Positions 8,882-17,514 of a stretch of 64,000 nt of DNA are shown one piece after another; position 1 is the stretch's first letter; each line of letters starts with the position of its first letter. The stretch is from Armatimonadota bacterium (lineage in GTDB: Bacteria > Armatimonadota > UBA5829 > DTJY01). Location: contig JAIMAU010000003.1 in the NCBI GenBank assembly GCA_023511795.1, positions 62,001-126,000 of the forward strand, in the 5' to 3' direction. The notes under the pieces are model-generated. The model was given only the letters and a program-made list of their open reading frames with translations, was not told where the DNA came from and did not search any database. A program made the translations under genes and the position numbers.

Positions 8882-10353
8882 GAAAATACTTACCAACAAT
8901 TACTCGTCTTCCAAAGGGAGAGATTTCTCACCGCCAATTATTTTTTCCCGAAAAGCTCCTTGCCAGCGCATTTGGGGTACGGCATGTCTACGCACCGGTA
9001 AAGAAGGTAGAATGCCAGATTGAAAGCCCTGGACCGAATTTCGAAAACATAATGCTGTGCGACCCACTCCCTATGGAAGATGGCACATATCGGGCTTATG
9101 GTACGGCTAATATTATAGGACAATCGGGGATGCGCATCGGCATCTGGGAATCGTCCAATGCCTTCCACTGGACGCCAAAACTCCTAGGCCAGGTAGAGAT
9201 TGACGGACATGACACTAACCTTATCTCCTTCGAAGGCATCCACGACCAAACATTCCTCACGCACCCAAAAGTTCTACAGCTACCAGATGGGCGATGGCGT
9301 ATGTACTTTTGGAAGCATCGAGAAGGGCATCTGCGCTACCTAATCGCTGAAAGTGAAGACGGCTTACGCTGGTGCGTGCCAAATGTTGAGAAGCCAGCCC
9401 TATACCATCCGCATGACGGCGGCCTATGGAAGCTAGCTGAAGGACTAAGCCCTGAAAAGATGATAGAAATTCCGCTCTCACAAAGCGAGGTTCTGGCGCG
9501 CAAACGCCTTTGGACAAACGACTCGACGCATGTTTATTTCAACGACCAGCTTGGCCGCTTTGAGTGTTATTCTGTCTGGCTTCATCCAGCAATACCAGAC
9601 CGACGGGTAGACGTGGACAACGCGCCGGGAATCCACCGTCTTATCCACCGACGCCTAAGCGAAGATGGCATAAATTGGAGTAACCCTGAGCTCATTCTAA
9701 TGCCCGACGACCGCGACCCATGGGATCTGCAATTCTATTTTTTAGCCGTCCAGTGGCATGAAGACATTATGATAGGCATGCTAGGTTATTATCGCGTTGA
9801 AGACGGGCAGCAAACGATGGACACTGACCTTTGTTTTTCGCACGACGGAAGCTATTGGGAGCGCCCCGTCCGCGGAGGTTGGATTCCTCGTTCGGAAGAA
9901 GGCTCAGGAGCAATGGATACAAAGGGCATTTATGCCGCAAACTCTTGGGTAGACCTGGGCAACCAATGGTTGGTGCTCTATTTTGGAACACCCGACCCGC
10001 ACAATGCAAAGACTCACAGAGTTAAGACTATGGGGTCTTGCTTTGCAAAAAACCGTTTTGTTGGCTTAAGTGCTGGACGCACGCTAGGTGGGTTCATTAC
10101 CGACCCATTTTTCCCTTCCCGCGAAGAAATAGGCGTTGATGCAAACATCCGGGGCTGGTTGAAAGCTGAATTATGCGACGCTTTTGGCAGAAAGCTTCCT
10201 GGCTTTCACCTAAATGACTCGATACCAGTCCAAGGAGACTGCGAAGAACACATTCTTAGGTGGAAAAATGCATCAATTGCCGTCCATCGCTACGAATGCG
10301 TCCGCCTTAGGTTCGAGTTTGTGGACGGCGAGATCTATGGTGTTAATTTCTGA
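8878..10353 (+). CDS. Five-bladed beta-propeller protein, glycosidase-like
   Basis: 491 residues, no signal peptide. Repeated blades of the type DGTYRAYGTANI..MRIGIWESSNAFHWTPK, HPKVLQLPDGRWRMYFWKHR, YLIAESEDGLRW and LCFSHDGSYWERPV are the pattern of GH43/GH32/GH130-like five-bladed propellers, where each blade presents an acidic residue to a central pocket. The exact family and sugar are not recognisable to me; glycoside hydrolase or phosphorylase activity is an inference from fold. The GTG start overlaps the ispDF stop (GTGA) and GGAGG lies ahead, so it is translationally coupled to isoprenoid genes although no functional link is evident. A strong inverted repeat follows at 10387-10453. Confidence 0.65.
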   Translation: MRKYLPTITRLPKGEISHRQLFFPEKLLASAFGVRHVYAPVKKVECQIESPGPNFENIMLCDPLPMEDGTYRAYGTANIIGQSGMRIGIWESSNAFHWTPKLLGQVEIDGHDTNLISFEGIHDQTFLTHPKVLQLPDGRWRMYFWKHREGHLRYLIAESEDGLRWCVPNVEKPALYHPHDGGLWKLAEGLSPEKMIEIPLSQSEVLARKRLWTNDSTHVYFNDQLGRFECYSVWLHPAIPDRRVDVDNAPGIHRLIHRRLSEDGINWSNPELILMPDDRDPWDLQFYFLAVQWHEDIMIGMLGYYRVEDGQQTMDTDLCFSHDGSYWERPVRGGWIPRSEEGSGAMDTKGIYAANSWVDLGNQWLVLYFGTPDPHNAKTHRVKTMGSCFAKNRFVGLSAGRTLGGFITDPFFPSREEIGVDANIRGWLKAELCDAFGRKLPGFHLNDSIPVQGDCEEHILRWKNASIAVHRYECVRLRFEFVDGEIYGVNF

Positions 10354-10386
10354 GATTGGCGACCACTCATATTCAGCGGCAACTTA

Positions 10387-10453
10387 AATAAATCCGCAAC
10401 CAAGGCTTTAACTATCTCCAGCAAAGCAAATAAGAGGCAATTGCGGATTTATT
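10387..10453. terminator. Bidirectional terminator between convergent genes
   Basis: A perfect 13-base inverted repeat, AATAAATCCGCAA (10387-10399) and TTGCGGATTTATT (10441-10453), with a 41-base loop, between the ends of two convergent genes. The A/T-rich outer arm gives a U-rich 3' end in both directions, consistent with termination on either strand. The long loop is unusual for an intrinsic terminator. Confidence 0.6.
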
Positions 10454-10500
10454 CTTCACACCAAATCTATTAGGCGGTCCAAACAACTTTATACGAGCAG

Positions 10501-13500
10501 CTAGTTTATTTCAACCTCTAACTTTGTTGACGCCGCATTACCAGCTTGGTCGATTGACTTAATCTCAACAGTGTGCTTTCCTTTGTCAAGAGGCTGTGTC
10601 ACTACTACGAAAGTTTCGAATTGCGTATCGAATATGCCATCAGAAGCAGCCGCCGCTATCCAATCTCCAGAGTCAACCTTAAATTGGACACCAGCGATCC
10701 CCACTACGTCGTGGAACGTCACACCCTCTACCCTCACAGACCTGTCCGCCAAGATGGTGAGAGTCTTTTTAAACGCATAAACTTTCGGAGCTTTGTTCGT
10801 TACTACGAACGGCTCAGAAATCGCTTCGATAGTAAGAGGATCTATAGGATTACTTGTTCTGTCTGAAGCTACAATTTTGATTAGATATGTTCCATCAGAA
10901 TATTTCGAAGTATCCCATGTAAAGCTTGTTTGCTTGGTTGAAGAAGTATCGGTCTTGACCTCTGCCTTGCTGTCCTCTTCTCTTGAATCTGCATTTTCTT
11001 TAACCTGCTTGCTTGCCTCGGCTATAATTGATGGCGCTTGTTCCATTATCTTGTCTTTTACATCTTGTGGGATTTCGGGATGCTTTTCAAGCTCGGCAGC
11101 CATCTCCGCAATCATTTTCTCAGGGTCATCGTTTTTTATGCTAATCGGCGCAGTTGCCTTTCGATTGAGCTCCTTTTTCTCGGACGACTGCTCTGTCGGC
11201 GAGTTGTTATTCGTTTCTAGTGCAGACTTAACTTTATCGCTCAACTTCTGCCAAGTCGCACCATTATCGGTAGAACAAAAAAGCTCATAAGTTAGAGTAT
11301 CGTTATCTGGGTCAACACCCGTCCACTTGATTGTCTTTCTCTTTGACCATTTTTCTCCTCCCTTAGGCGAGACAAACGTAACCTTTGGGCTTTGATTCTT
11401 AGGGAGAAAAACGATTTCAACATCCCTCAGCTTGGGGCTAATTGAGGCATCTTCGGTAGCAAGCGTTGCTATATACTGAATATATCTTCCTGGTGGACTG
11501 GCAATCTTTGAACCAGATGATAGGTAGGGAGATGACCACTCACTCCATGTGGAATCAGGTTCGGCCACCCACCCTGTGCGTGTTCGTAGTGTAACAGATG
11601 AACCCTTGGGAATCTCCGCAGTCCAAGTAATCACACCCCATGAGGAAGCCTGCCCACAATCGTGCACTGGCGATTCATATGTACCTTCGGTTGTCTTGCC
11701 TACATCTGCCCGGTAAATCGACCCTATATTTCCAGTGCCTGCAAATAAAGTACCATTTGAGACCGCAAGAGATAGAAATTGCACATCATGCTCGTTGCTT
11801 AAGGTGCAGACTGTTTCATCCGGAAATATCTTGAAGACGTTAGACGCATTGAGCGCATAAACATTCCCAGAAGCTTCGGCAACAAGGCCATATATTCCCG
11901 TCCCTGCTTTGTCGTAAAGTACTTTTGAAGGTGCGTTTGGCTCTAGCTTGTAAATGACACCTTTCGGCGATGTTCCCGCAAAAACCACACCACTCTCATT
12001 AACGGTAAGCGCCGTCACAGATTCTTCGGCAGCATCATAAAATACACTAACCTTGCCGGCTGGCGTAATTTTGTAAATTATCCCATTGAGACCAGTGCCA
12101 ACGTAAACATTGTCGTTTCTGTCTACAGCAAGCGAAAGAGCATGGAATTCTGAAGTATCGAGCAGGACTTCTACCTTTGAGTCAGGCGATATTCGGTAAA
12201 CCTTGCATTTATCACCAGTCGCTACATAAATGTTGCCTTTGCCATCGAGTGAAAGAGCCGATATATATTTTTCGTCAGCGTCGAAAAGCACGGTAGCCTT
12301 GCCATCGGCGGCAATTTTCAGAACCTTCCCATTTGGGGAAGTTCCAGCATAGACATTCCCAGCGGAATCCAACGCCAAGCTGTGGATTGCCAACTCATCG
12401 GAGTCATAATAAACAGACGCCGTTCCATCTGCAGCTACTTTATATATGATGCCGTTGTTACCCGTACCTGCAAAAATGTTTCCATTGCCGTCCGGAAGAA
12501 GGGACCATACGAAAGTCTCACTTGACTCAAAAAACGGGTTAATGGAACTTGCCAATACTAGAAGGTCGCCAGAAGTTGCGGCAGTGTTTACAAAGGTGCC
12601 TAGCATAAAATCGCTACGCGTGGTTTGCTTCCAAACTGATGCCGCTCTGCCCACCGGCTTCTCTTCAGTAGATGTTGTAGAAGTAGTAGGAGAAGCAGTC
12701 CCCTTAGAAGATTCTAGCTTGCTCCCCCGCATCTCGGTTTGTTTATCTGTTTTCTGGGGCTCAGACTTGGTGGAAGGCTCAGTCGTCGAGGACAGAACCC
12801 TAGTTTGAATATCACCATACGACGGTATGCCAAATTCCGAATAATTTATCTCCGACGGTTTGCCTTCACTACGCCCCGGAGCCGAACCTTCATCCTGCCC
12901 TTCCTCGCCTGCTTGAGAGCTAGGTGGCTGTGCACTTTCAGGGCCCTTTAGCGCCGTGGACTTCTTCTCGCTCTTTTCCACCTTCTGTACGGAGATTGAA
13001 AGCATTTGCATACCCTGAATGATCCAATCGGTTGAAACAACGGTTTTGATTTCGTCGCGCTCTGTGGCGAGGGCACTGGATTTTGAAGATCTCATTGCAT
13101 CGGCGATGGAGGGTGGAAGCCCAGAGAGCTTCTCTCCACCAATGCTTGGCACAAGCTTTGGAAGCGTGATCTTCGCCACCAATTCGTTGTTCTTTTCACG
13201 CTCCAGAAATTTCCTAACCATTTGCTGGAGGTTTTCAAATGCAGGCTTAGAAGGCGAAATAACCGACTGCCCACCAATAATCAAAGACCCCTGCCCGCCT
13301 TCCTCAGAGACAGCTATCGCCGTGCCAGCGCTGGCGCCGCCTCGGATTTGTATTTGGTAATTTCCCGACGGCATATTCTTCGGAAGCTCTAGCTTGATGG
13401 TTTTCGTCTGTTTTTCGCCTTTGAAAGGCTTAAGCACAACGCCAATCTCAACTGTATCGCCTGGCTTGTACTTGGCCTCCTTTAGGAATACGCGATCGAT

Positions 13501-14904
13501 TTTAGCCGTGGGATGCTTCGGTGTTATGTCTGCCCATAATTCTACTTTCTGAACTGCTACCGGATAGAAGGGGTTAAAGCGAAGCATGCTCAAAATTTGT
13601 ATAAGTTCATTTACTGATTCCATGTCTATCGAGACGGGATCGAAAAAGACATTTTCCCGTGTGATTGTACCTAATTCTTCTGCGGTTACCTGAAGTTTCA
13701 CATTTGCAGTAGCATCGCCTGGGCTGCCCCTTAATTCAAAAATTGCCTCTGCGGTTGCTGCCACAATGAAATTCATTGCAAGCAACGGATGATTGATTAC
13801 TTCGACATGAAAATCCCTCTTTCGGTTGGTTGCCTTGTCAGTGACGTGAACAATTACTGGGATGGTTTCTGCTTTTCTACCAATCTCACCAGCAATAGCC
13901 CAGGGTCTATCCTGAAAAACGCATCCAATCGTCTTAACCGGAGCCGCAATCTTACTCGAGACCATAATACTTGGAAATATATCATACACATATGCGGTAG
14001 TGAGCGGAGCAGCCATTGGGCCAATGCCGTTCATCAAGCCATCTGAGAACATTGGATGTCCGAAGGCAACTATTTTATTTCCTCGGCGATAAGTCACCGT
14101 TCCAATCCCCGTGGCATCAAGATCACCAGTAACGAAAGAAACTCCGACAGCAGCACCTGGCTGGATGTCTATATTTAGATTTGCTTTGTCAACTGCTCTG
14201 CCTGGCCCGGCGATTGGAATCACATTGAATGGCTTGAGACTTTCGCTAAGCCAAGCCATAATTCTAGGCGACATGCTACTAACCAATATATGCGTGGCAA
14301 GCGGACGCATGTACAGAACGCCTGGCTCTGGTGCCAATTGCGTGCCAGCGTAGTCAATGCTTATTTTCGAATAGGACTTCCCATTTAGAGTAATTGGCCG
14401 CTGTAGACCTGTGGTACTAAATGGAAAGAATGTGGACGGCTTGCTTGGCAATTTGGGGTCCCACGCTTCTAGCATATACTGAATTGGCGTTACCATGGCA
14501 ATGGGCTCTTTTCCAAAAGCCTCGCCGTAAGCCAACGCACCAGCAATTTTGCCGTTCAGATAAATGGGGCTTCCGCTCATTCCCTGGATTAAGTTCGCAC
14601 CTCGAGCCGTAATCGGCCCGCCTGTCATCTTAACCAAAATTAGGTCGGTGCCGAAGTTCACCCTTTTCATTATGCCAAGAACTTCAACCTGAAAGGTCTC
14701 GATTTTAGTACCTCGGAAGACCGTCTTACCATAACCCTTCATACCCGGCTTAATTTCGTCGACGAGTATTATGTTTTTTGCATCAGCCGGGTCAATAGGA
14801 GATATTAAATTATTTGCCGCATTGGCATAAAAACCAACAAACAAAGCAAATAAAATGGGGAGAATCCAGAGCCCTTTGAGAGACATGCGCCGAATCCCTT
14901 TCAT
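10501..14904 (-). CDS. Giant exported protein: S55 (SpoIVB-like) protease, beta-propeller and Ig-like domains
   Basis: 1,467 residues. A signal peptide (about 1-30, core LWILPILFALFVGFYANA) is followed by an S55-type domain (about 40-400). This has a PDZ-like IKPGMKGYGKTVFRGTKIETF, the putative catalytic serine S110 in QGMSGSPIYLNGK, and H283 in VAFGHPMFSDG. Residues about 400-780 hold a beta-rich part and a low-complexity Ser/Thr/Lys linker. At about 790-1080 come seven or so propeller blades with the repeat GNIYAGT..NGKVYKI..DGK. After that are an Ig-like module (SPKGGEKWSKRKTIKWTGVDPDNDT), a charged helical insert and a final Ig-like module. The serine motif precedes the histidine motif, the reverse of SpoIVB. 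The role is unknown; periplasmic or surface proteolysis with polymer binding is plausible. The ATG at 14886 (after AAAGGG) may be the real start. Confidence 0.8.
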   Translation of the reverse strand: MKGIRRMSLKGLWILPILFALFVGFYANAANNLISPIDPADAKNIILVDEIKPGMKGYGKTVFRGTKIETFQVEVLGIMKRVNFGTDLILVKMTGGPITARGANLIQGMSGSPIYLNGKIAGALAYGEAFGKEPIAMVTPIQYMLEAWDPKLPSKPSTFFPFSTTGLQRPITLNGKSYSKISIDYAGTQLAPEPGVLYMRPLATHILVSSMSPRIMAWLSESLKPFNVIPIAGPGRAVDKANLNIDIQPGAAVGVSFVTGDLDATGIGTVTYRRGNKIVAFGHPMFSDGLMNGIGPMAAPLTTAYVYDIFPSIMVSSKIAAPVKTIGCVFQDRPWAIAGEIGRKAETIPVIVHVTDKATNRKRDFHVEVINHPLLAMNFIVAATAEAIFELRGSPGDATANVKLQVTAEELGTITRENVFFDPVSIDMESVNELIQILSMLRFNPFYPVAVQKVELWADITPKHPTAKIDRVFLKEAKYKPGDTVEIGVVLKPFKGEKQTKTIKLELPKNMPSGNYQIQIRGGASAGTAIAVSEEGGQGSLIIGGQSVISPSKPAFENLQQMVRKFLEREKNNELVAKITLPKLVPSIGGEKLSGLPPSIADAMRSSKSSALATERDEIKTVVSTDWIIQGMQMLSISVQKVEKSEKKSTALKGPESAQPPSSQAGEEGQDEGSAPGRSEGKPSEINYSEFGIPSYGDIQTRVLSSTTEPSTKSEPQKTDKQTEMRGSKLESSKGTASPTTSTTSTEEKPVGRAASVWKQTTRSDFMLGTFVNTAATSGDLLVLASSINPFFESSETFVWSLLPDGNGNIFAGTGNNGIIYKVAADGTASVYYDSDELAIHSLALDSAGNVYAGTSPNGKVLKIAADGKATVLFDADEKYISALSLDGKGNIYVATGDKCKVYRISPDSKVEVLLDTSEFHALSLAVDRNDNVYVGTGLNGIIYKITPAGKVSVFYDAAEESVTALTVNESGVVFAGTSPKGVIYKLEPNAPSKVLYDKAGTGIYGLVAEASGNVYALNASNVFKIFPDETVCTLSNEHDVQFLSLAVSNGTLFAGTGNIGSIYRADVGKTTEGTYESPVHDCGQASSWGVITWTAEIPKGSSVTLRTRTGWVAEPDSTWSEWSSPYLSSGSKIASPPGRYIQYIATLATEDASISPKLRDVEIVFLPKNQSPKVTFVSPKGGEKWSKRKTIKWTGVDPDNDTLTYELFCSTDNGATWQKLSDKVKSALETNNNSPTEQSSEKKELNRKATAPISIKNDDPEKMIAEMAAELEKHPEIPQDVKDKIMEQAPSIIAEASKQVKENADSREEDSKAEVKTDTSSTKQTSFTWDTSKYSDGTYLIKIVASDRTSNPIDPLTIEAISEPFVVTNKAPKVYAFKKTLTILADRSVRVEGVTFHDVVGIAGVQFKVDSGDWIAAAASDGIFDTQFETFVVVTQPLDKGKHTVEIKSIDQAGNAASTKLEVEIN

Positions 14905-14956
14905 TAAAAGAAGCGGTAAATAGTGCGATAAATCTCGATTCCGGTTTTGTTACTAG

Positions 14957-14986
14957 TTTATATCACCTTCTAGGAATTAGAGTCAA
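14957..14986 (-). promoter_or_regulatory. Promoter of the S55-propeller gene
   Basis: Minus strand: TTGACT (14981-14986), 18-base spacer, TATAAA (14957-14962), with TGn immediately before the -10. It is a strong housekeeping-type promoter. It sits back to back with the nfeD promoter. Confidence 0.65.
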
Positions 14987-15096
14987 GAGAAATCAAAGCC
15001 AACAACTTTTTGGGAAAGGCTTTGGACTTAAAAAACAAAAGGCAATTCTCCTCATAAAGGTTATCTTTACACATCAGACAAACCCAATAGGTTTAC

Positions 15097-15125
15097 TTGA
15101 CTTTTCTAAAGAAAACCTATAAGAT
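15097..15125 (+). promoter_or_regulatory. Promoter of the nfeD-slipin operon
   Basis: TTGACT (15097-15102), 17-base spacer, TAAGAT (15120-15125). Predicted start near 15132, giving a leader of about 39 bases with AAGGAG before the ATG at 15171. Confidence 0.65.
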
Positions 15126-15170
15126 GCTTTCAATGAAAGCCTTTTTTGTAAAAACTTGCAAGGAGAAATC

Positions 15171-16469
15171 ATGCCTAAAACCTTTTCTTCCTTTGCACCG
15201 ATTCTAGCAATTATACTTCTCCCATTATCGGCAATGGCAGCCTCTGCGCCGACAGTAGATGTCATTCGAGTCGAAGGACCCATAGGCCCTGCCATTGCTC
15301 AATATATTCACCGAGCAATCGAAATTGCCGAGCAGGATAACGCCCAAGCGCTTATCATCAAACTGGAAACCCCTGGTGGCCTAGATGATTCGATGCGCGC
15401 CATAGTCAAAGACTTTTTCAATAGCCGTGTACCAATAGTGGTATACGTTTGGCCTCAAGGTGCACGGGCGGCTTCGGCGGGTGCGATAATAACCCTCGCC
15501 TCGCATATTGCGGCCATGAGTCCTGGAACAGCCATTGGTGCGGCACATCCGGTTAACATCGGAGGTGAGCAAGTAGACAAAACCATGGCTACTAAAATTG
15601 AAAACGACGCTGCAGCCTACGCACGCTCCATTGCGAAACGACGTGGAAGGAATGTCGAATGGGCTGAGATGATTGTGCGCAAGAGCATCTCCTCAACCGA
15701 AGAGGAAGCTATAAAAAAGAATGTCATTGACATTATTGCCAAAGATATGCGCAACCTGCTCAATCAGCTTGATGGCAGAAAAGTCAAGACAGCTGATGGA
15801 ATGCATACCATAAACACCAAAGGTGCAACTTTAAAGGAGATTGCGCCTTCAATTCGTGAAAAGTTTCTCCATATAATAAGCAACCCTAATGTCGCTTATA
15901 TCCTCATGCTAATAGCAGTATATGGAATTATTTTCGAGTTGAACAATCCCGGCTCAATATTCCCTGGAGTAATCGGCGGCATCGCCCTTTTACTGGCTTT
16001 ATACTCGTTTGCCATTCTGCCAATCAACCTAACAGGAGTTTTGCTAATCGCCTTCGGGGTAATCCTTTTTGTAACAGATCTCTTTGTTCCAGGACACGGA
16101 ATACTCACAGTAGGAGGGATTATTGCGTTTATTATAGGATCTTTAATCCTTTTTGAAACCAGAACGCCCGCCATGCGAATCTCGATGACGCTTGTAATAA
16201 CAATGACAATTCTGACTGCTGGATTCTTCTTGTTTGCAGTAGGTGCAGGCGCACGCGCTCAAAAACTCAAAGTAGTTACAGGTGCTGAAAACTTAGTTGG
16301 CCAGGTGGTGGAAGCCAGAACCGACCTTAATCCTAAGGGCAAAGTATTTATCGAAGGTGAATACTGGAATGCTATTGCTGAAGGCGAGCCAGTAAAAAAG
16401 GGGGAAAGGGTACGAATAATTGCAGTTGATAAATTAACGCTCAGGGTTAGAAAGGAGAACCAGCTATGA
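15171..16469 (+). CDS. NfeD-family membrane serine protease (ClpP-like, long form)
   Basis: 432 residues from this ATG, chosen because AAGGAG lies six bases upstream; the frame opens earlier at a TTG. A signal peptide (about 1-22) is followed by a ClpP-fold protease domain to about 210 with IKLETPGGLDDSMRAIVKDF, the catalytic serine in GARAASAGAIITLASH, and the lysine in MIVRKSISSTEEEA, a Ser-Lys dyad. About four to five membrane helices (about 230-360) and a C-terminal OB-fold (about 365-432, LVGQVVEARTDLNPKGKVFIEGEYW) complete the long NfeD architecture. In Pyrococcus the homologue 1510-N cleaves stomatin. Here the slipin gene follows with an ATGA overlap, so the two probably form one membrane quality-control unit. 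Confidence 0.92.
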   Translation: MPKTFSSFAPILAIILLPLSAMAASAPTVDVIRVEGPIGPAIAQYIHRAIEIAEQDNAQALIIKLETPGGLDDSMRAIVKDFFNSRVPIVVYVWPQGARAASAGAIITLASHIAAMSPGTAIGAAHPVNIGGEQVDKTMATKIENDAAAYARSIAKRRGRNVEWAEMIVRKSISSTEEEAIKKNVIDIIAKDMRNLLNQLDGRKVKTADGMHTINTKGATLKEIAPSIREKFLHIISNPNVAYILMLIAVYGIIFELNNPGSIFPGVIGGIALLLALYSFAILPINLTGVLLIAFGVILFVTDLFVPGHGILTVGGIIAFIIGSLILFETRTPAMRISMTLVITMTILTAGFFLFAVGAGARAQKLKVVTGAENLVGQVVEARTDLNPKGKVFIEGEYWNAIAEGEPVKKGERVRIIAVDKLTLRVRKENQL

Positions 16470-17239
16470 CAGCAGATGTAACGATTACGGTAATAATTGT
16501 CGCACTTTTCTTTTTTGGTGCAATAGTAATGCCTTCTGCAGTAAGGGTCATCAAAGAATACGAACGAGGAGTTGTCCTCAGGTGGGGACGCTTCAGCCAT
16601 GTAAAATTGCCTGGCTTACGATTTATTATTCCATTTGTAGACACTCTGTTTCGTATTGACCTGCGCATTGTGACGATGGACGTGCCCAAGCAGGAGATGA
16701 TGACGAGGGATAATGTTCCAGTCACCGTTGATGCAGTTGTCTACTTTCGCGTTGTAAATGCTCAAGATGCCGTTTTGAAGATTGAAAATTTTGTAAAAGC
16801 GACGGCTCTAATTGCCCAAACAACCCTTCGAAGCACAGTCGGTCAAGCAATGCTCGACGAGCTCCTATCCGAACGCGAAAAGATAAACGAACACCTTCAA
16901 ACAGTCATCGACGAACAAACCGAGCCATGGGGTGTCAAGGTTACGAGCGTCGAGATTAGAGATGTTATCCTACCCGACGGCATGAAGCGCGCGATGGCAA
17001 AGCAAGCGGAGACTGAACGCGAGCGCCGCGCAAAGATCATCAATGCAGAAGGCGAATTCCAAGCAGCTGAGAAATTGGCTCAAGCTGCGGCGATAATTAG
17101 CAAGGAGCCTGCAGCGATCCAGCTTAGGTTCCTTCAGACACTTACTGAGGTTGCGAGTGAACATAATAGCACAACCATTTTCCCAGTGCCAATAGATTTA
17201 TTCGAGCCTTTTATTAAGAACTTAAAAGAAAAGAAATAG
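16466..17239 (+). CDS. Slipin (stomatin/SPFH-family membrane scaffold)
   Basis: 257 residues. One N-terminal membrane helix (about 5-27) is followed by an SPFH/band-7 domain (VIKEYERGVVLRWGRF, LPGLRFIIPFVDTLFRIDLR, VDAVVYFRVVNAQDAV) and a helical, coiled-coil C-terminal part (KQAETERERRAKIINAEGEFQAAEKL). Slipins oligomerise and organise membrane microdomains. The start ATG overlaps the nfeD stop (ATGA), the classic nfeD-slipin pairing, where the protease is thought to process or regulate the slipin. No other gene follows closely; a structured region begins about 35 bases downstream. Confidence 0.93.
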   Translation: MTADVTITVIIVALFFFGAIVMPSAVRVIKEYERGVVLRWGRFSHVKLPGLRFIIPFVDTLFRIDLRIVTMDVPKQEMMTRDNVPVTVDAVVYFRVVNAQDAVLKIENFVKATALIAQTTLRSTVGQAMLDELLSEREKINEHLQTVIDEQTEPWGVKVTSVEIRDVILPDGMKRAMAKQAETERERRAKIINAEGEFQAAEKLAQAAAIISKEPAAIQLRFLQTLTEVASEHNSTTIFPVPIDLFEPFIKNLKEKK

Positions 17240-17273
17240 GAATCAAAGCTGAGGCATCCTGGGCCGAATCCTG

Positions 17274-17408
17274 TTAAATATGCTTGTTTTTACAAACCAG
17301 CATATTTAACCCCTGAAGGCTTCTAATCTGCCTGCCATAATCAGTATTAGCTCAGGCACGCGGCAAGCAGACCTCCGAGAAGGTCGTTGCAGAGGCGGAC
17401 CTGATTAT
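17274..17408 (+). ncRNA. Candidate structured RNA of unknown class
   Basis: A gene-free stretch with dense potential structure. A hairpin GTTAAATATGCT (17274-17285) / AGCATATTTAAC (17299-17310) is followed by GACCT (17370-17374) / AGGTC (17381-17385) around a CCGAGA loop, inside GCAA (17363-17366) / TTGC (17387-17390). Two further helices cross each other: TCTGCCT (17327-17333) with AGGCGGA (17393-17399, one G-U), and ATAATCAG (17337-17344) with CTGATTAT (17401-17408). They form either a pseudoknot or two alternative folds. A terminator-like hairpin follows at 17412. It could be a riboswitch-like element, a small RNA or a 3' UTR of the slipin operon. I could not match it to a known class. Confidence 0.35.
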
Positions 17409-17411
17409 TCA

Positions 17412-17458
17412 AAAGGAGCGCTAGCAGACTACATCAGTTTCAGCCAGCGCTCCTTTTT
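17412..17458 (+). terminator. Intrinsic terminator after the structured region
   Basis: A perfect 11-base stem AAAGGAGCGCT (17412-17422) / AGCGCTCCTTT (17446-17456) with a 23-base loop, ending in a T5 run. It ends transcription from the left just before the separate promoter at 17480. Confidence 0.7.
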
Positions 17459-17479
17459 GACATCCACTCCACCAAAGGC

Positions 17480-17508
17480 TTGACACCTCGTTCAATTTTC
17501 GCTATTCT
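17480..17508 (+). promoter_or_regulatory. Consensus promoter giving a leaderless mRNA
   Basis: TTGACA (17480-17485), exactly 17 bases, TATTCT (17503-17508). The next six bases lead directly into the ATG at 17515, the position where transcription should start (+1 seven bases after the end of the -10). There is no room for a Shine-Dalgarno, so the message should begin at or next to the start codon. Confidence 0.65.
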
Positions 17509-17514
17509 CAGCGC

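Noticed and set aside
10793-11290. 165-codon hydrophobic open frame on the plus strand
   Set aside because: Antisense to the lysine/glutamate-rich helical insert of the S55-propeller protein; the apparent serine/leucine-rich membrane protein is the complement of that composition.
15126-15147. GCTTTC-AAT-GAAAGC hairpin followed by T6 in front of nfeD, resembling an attenuator
   Set aside because: The left arm lies upstream of the predicted +1 (about 15132) of the only good promoter, so the hairpin would not form in that transcript.
17240-17458. Known riboswitch or 6S RNA in the gap after the slipin gene
   Set aside because: Parts look like a c-di-GMP aptamer (CACGCGGCAAGC) or share UCCGAGAAG with E. 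coli 6S RNA, but the pairing pattern does not fit either; kept only as an unclassified structured RNA.
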